Shown here: one piece after another, positions 63,853-64,000 of the stretch
Numbering within the stretch: position 1 is the first letter of the stretch
Layout of the letters: each line of letters opens with the position of its first letter
Assembly (NCBI GenBank): GCA_022770525.1
Contig: JALEHN010000005.1
Span: forward strand, 1 to 64,000
Direction of reading: 5' to 3'
DNA: 64,000 nt
Source: Clostridiales bacterium
GTDB taxonomy: Bacteria; Bacillota; Clostridia; Lachnospirales; Lachnospiraceae
Notes under the pieces: generated by a model
The model's input: the letters and a program-made list of their open reading frames with translations, nothing else
What the model was told of the DNA's origin: nothing
The model's database searches: none
Program-made: the position numbers and the translations under genes

Positions 63853-64000
63853 ATGAATGGTACATCAGGGGACGTGTTTTCGGAGTATCTTGTAAAGAGC
63901 AGGCTGACGGGTAAGAATTATGCATTTATTGCTTTGGCGGCTCTGCTTGGCTTAATCATCACGGCAGCGATTTTTATGTTTGTGCCGAGTCTTATGATGA
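63853..64000 (+). CDS. Unknown membrane protein, N-terminal part only
   Basis: An open frame running off the window end. The first 49 residues start MNGTSGDVFSEYLVKSRLTG and lead into a transmembrane helix (FIALAALLGLIITAAIFMFV). ATG 63853 is nine bases from AAGGAG; ATG 63847 is also in frame. A TATAAT-like -10 lies near 63813. The family is not recognised from this fragment. Confidence 0.6.
   Translation, partial: MNGTSGDVFSEYLVKSRLTGKNYAFIALAALLGLIITAAIFMFVPSLMM

Overview
The window looks like a chromosomal segment of an anaerobic, probably endospore-forming Clostridia species, most likely Lachnospiraceae. The grounds are low-to-moderate GC by eye, strong AGGAGG-type ribosome binding sites, two T-box leaders, a CIRCE-controlled groESL, sporulation sigma SigH, a YtaF-like protein, and a Firmicute-style ispF-cysE-cysS-mrnC-rlmB-sigH order. 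There are no rRNA genes, prophage, IS elements or CRISPR arrays. Five tRNA genes are present (Met, Val, Asp, Pro, Thr).

Layout: 1-3.4 kb holds a truncated MATE exporter and a DUF1538 membrane protein paired with a PII-like protein. 3.6-15.1 kb is an ethanolamine-utilisation microcompartment operon: eutG-like ADH, eutA, eutB, eutC, eutL, eutE, eutM, a EutT-PduL fusion, eutH, and an overlapping D,D-carboxypeptidase. 15.2-17.3 kb holds YtaF and a lipoprotein carboxypeptidase. 17.4-22.9 kb is a biotin-dependent decarboxylase/transcarboxylase operon with a Na+-pump subunit. 23-31.9 kb is a mix: PadR with a broken partner gene, a MocR regulator divergent from an M20 amidohydrolase, a HAD phosphatase, thiE, a PhzF-like protein, three tRNAs, and an AraC regulator divergent from a C-glycoside-deglycosidase-like pair. 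32-37.8 kb has parE-parC and T-box-controlled tyrS. 37.9-43.1 kb has Trk/Ktr potassium uptake followed by a shortened KdpD and KdpE. 43.2-50.8 kb has tRNA-Pro, an ADP-ribosylglycohydrolase fusion, a Cys-rich repeat protein, and an operon of HAD-LRR, VWA-like and MoxR genes. 50.9-55.9 kb carries ispF and a Cys T-box operon through sigH. 56-59.4 kb is rich in membrane proteins: DUF368, two CmpB-family paralogues and DedA. 59.5-63.5 kb has glnS and groESL.

How genes work together: ethanolamine enters by EutH, is split by EutBC (reactivated by EutA, with cobalamin adenosylated by the EutT half of the fusion), and the acetaldehyde is converted to ethanol (EutG) or to acetyl-CoA (EutE) and acetyl phosphate (PduL half), probably within an EutM/EutL shell. 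The next energy operon combines a methylmalonyl-CoA-type carboxyltransferase, a biotin carrier, an oxaloacetate-type carboxyltransferase without its own biotin domain, and membrane beta and gamma subunits, so it could link carboxyl transfer to Na+ export.

The most unusual signal is a set of short tandem duplications. They sit after or inside several genes (eutA, eutC, eutL, the EutT-PduL fusion, the lipoprotein carboxypeptidase, cysE). The clearest is a 4 x 31-bp array before eutH that encodes a chain of eight-codon mini-ORFs. Other candidates for novelty are the 13-residue Cys/Arg/Asp repeat protein at 45.7-46.1 kb, the HAD-LRR/VWA/MoxR operon, and the orphan C-deglycosidase pair.
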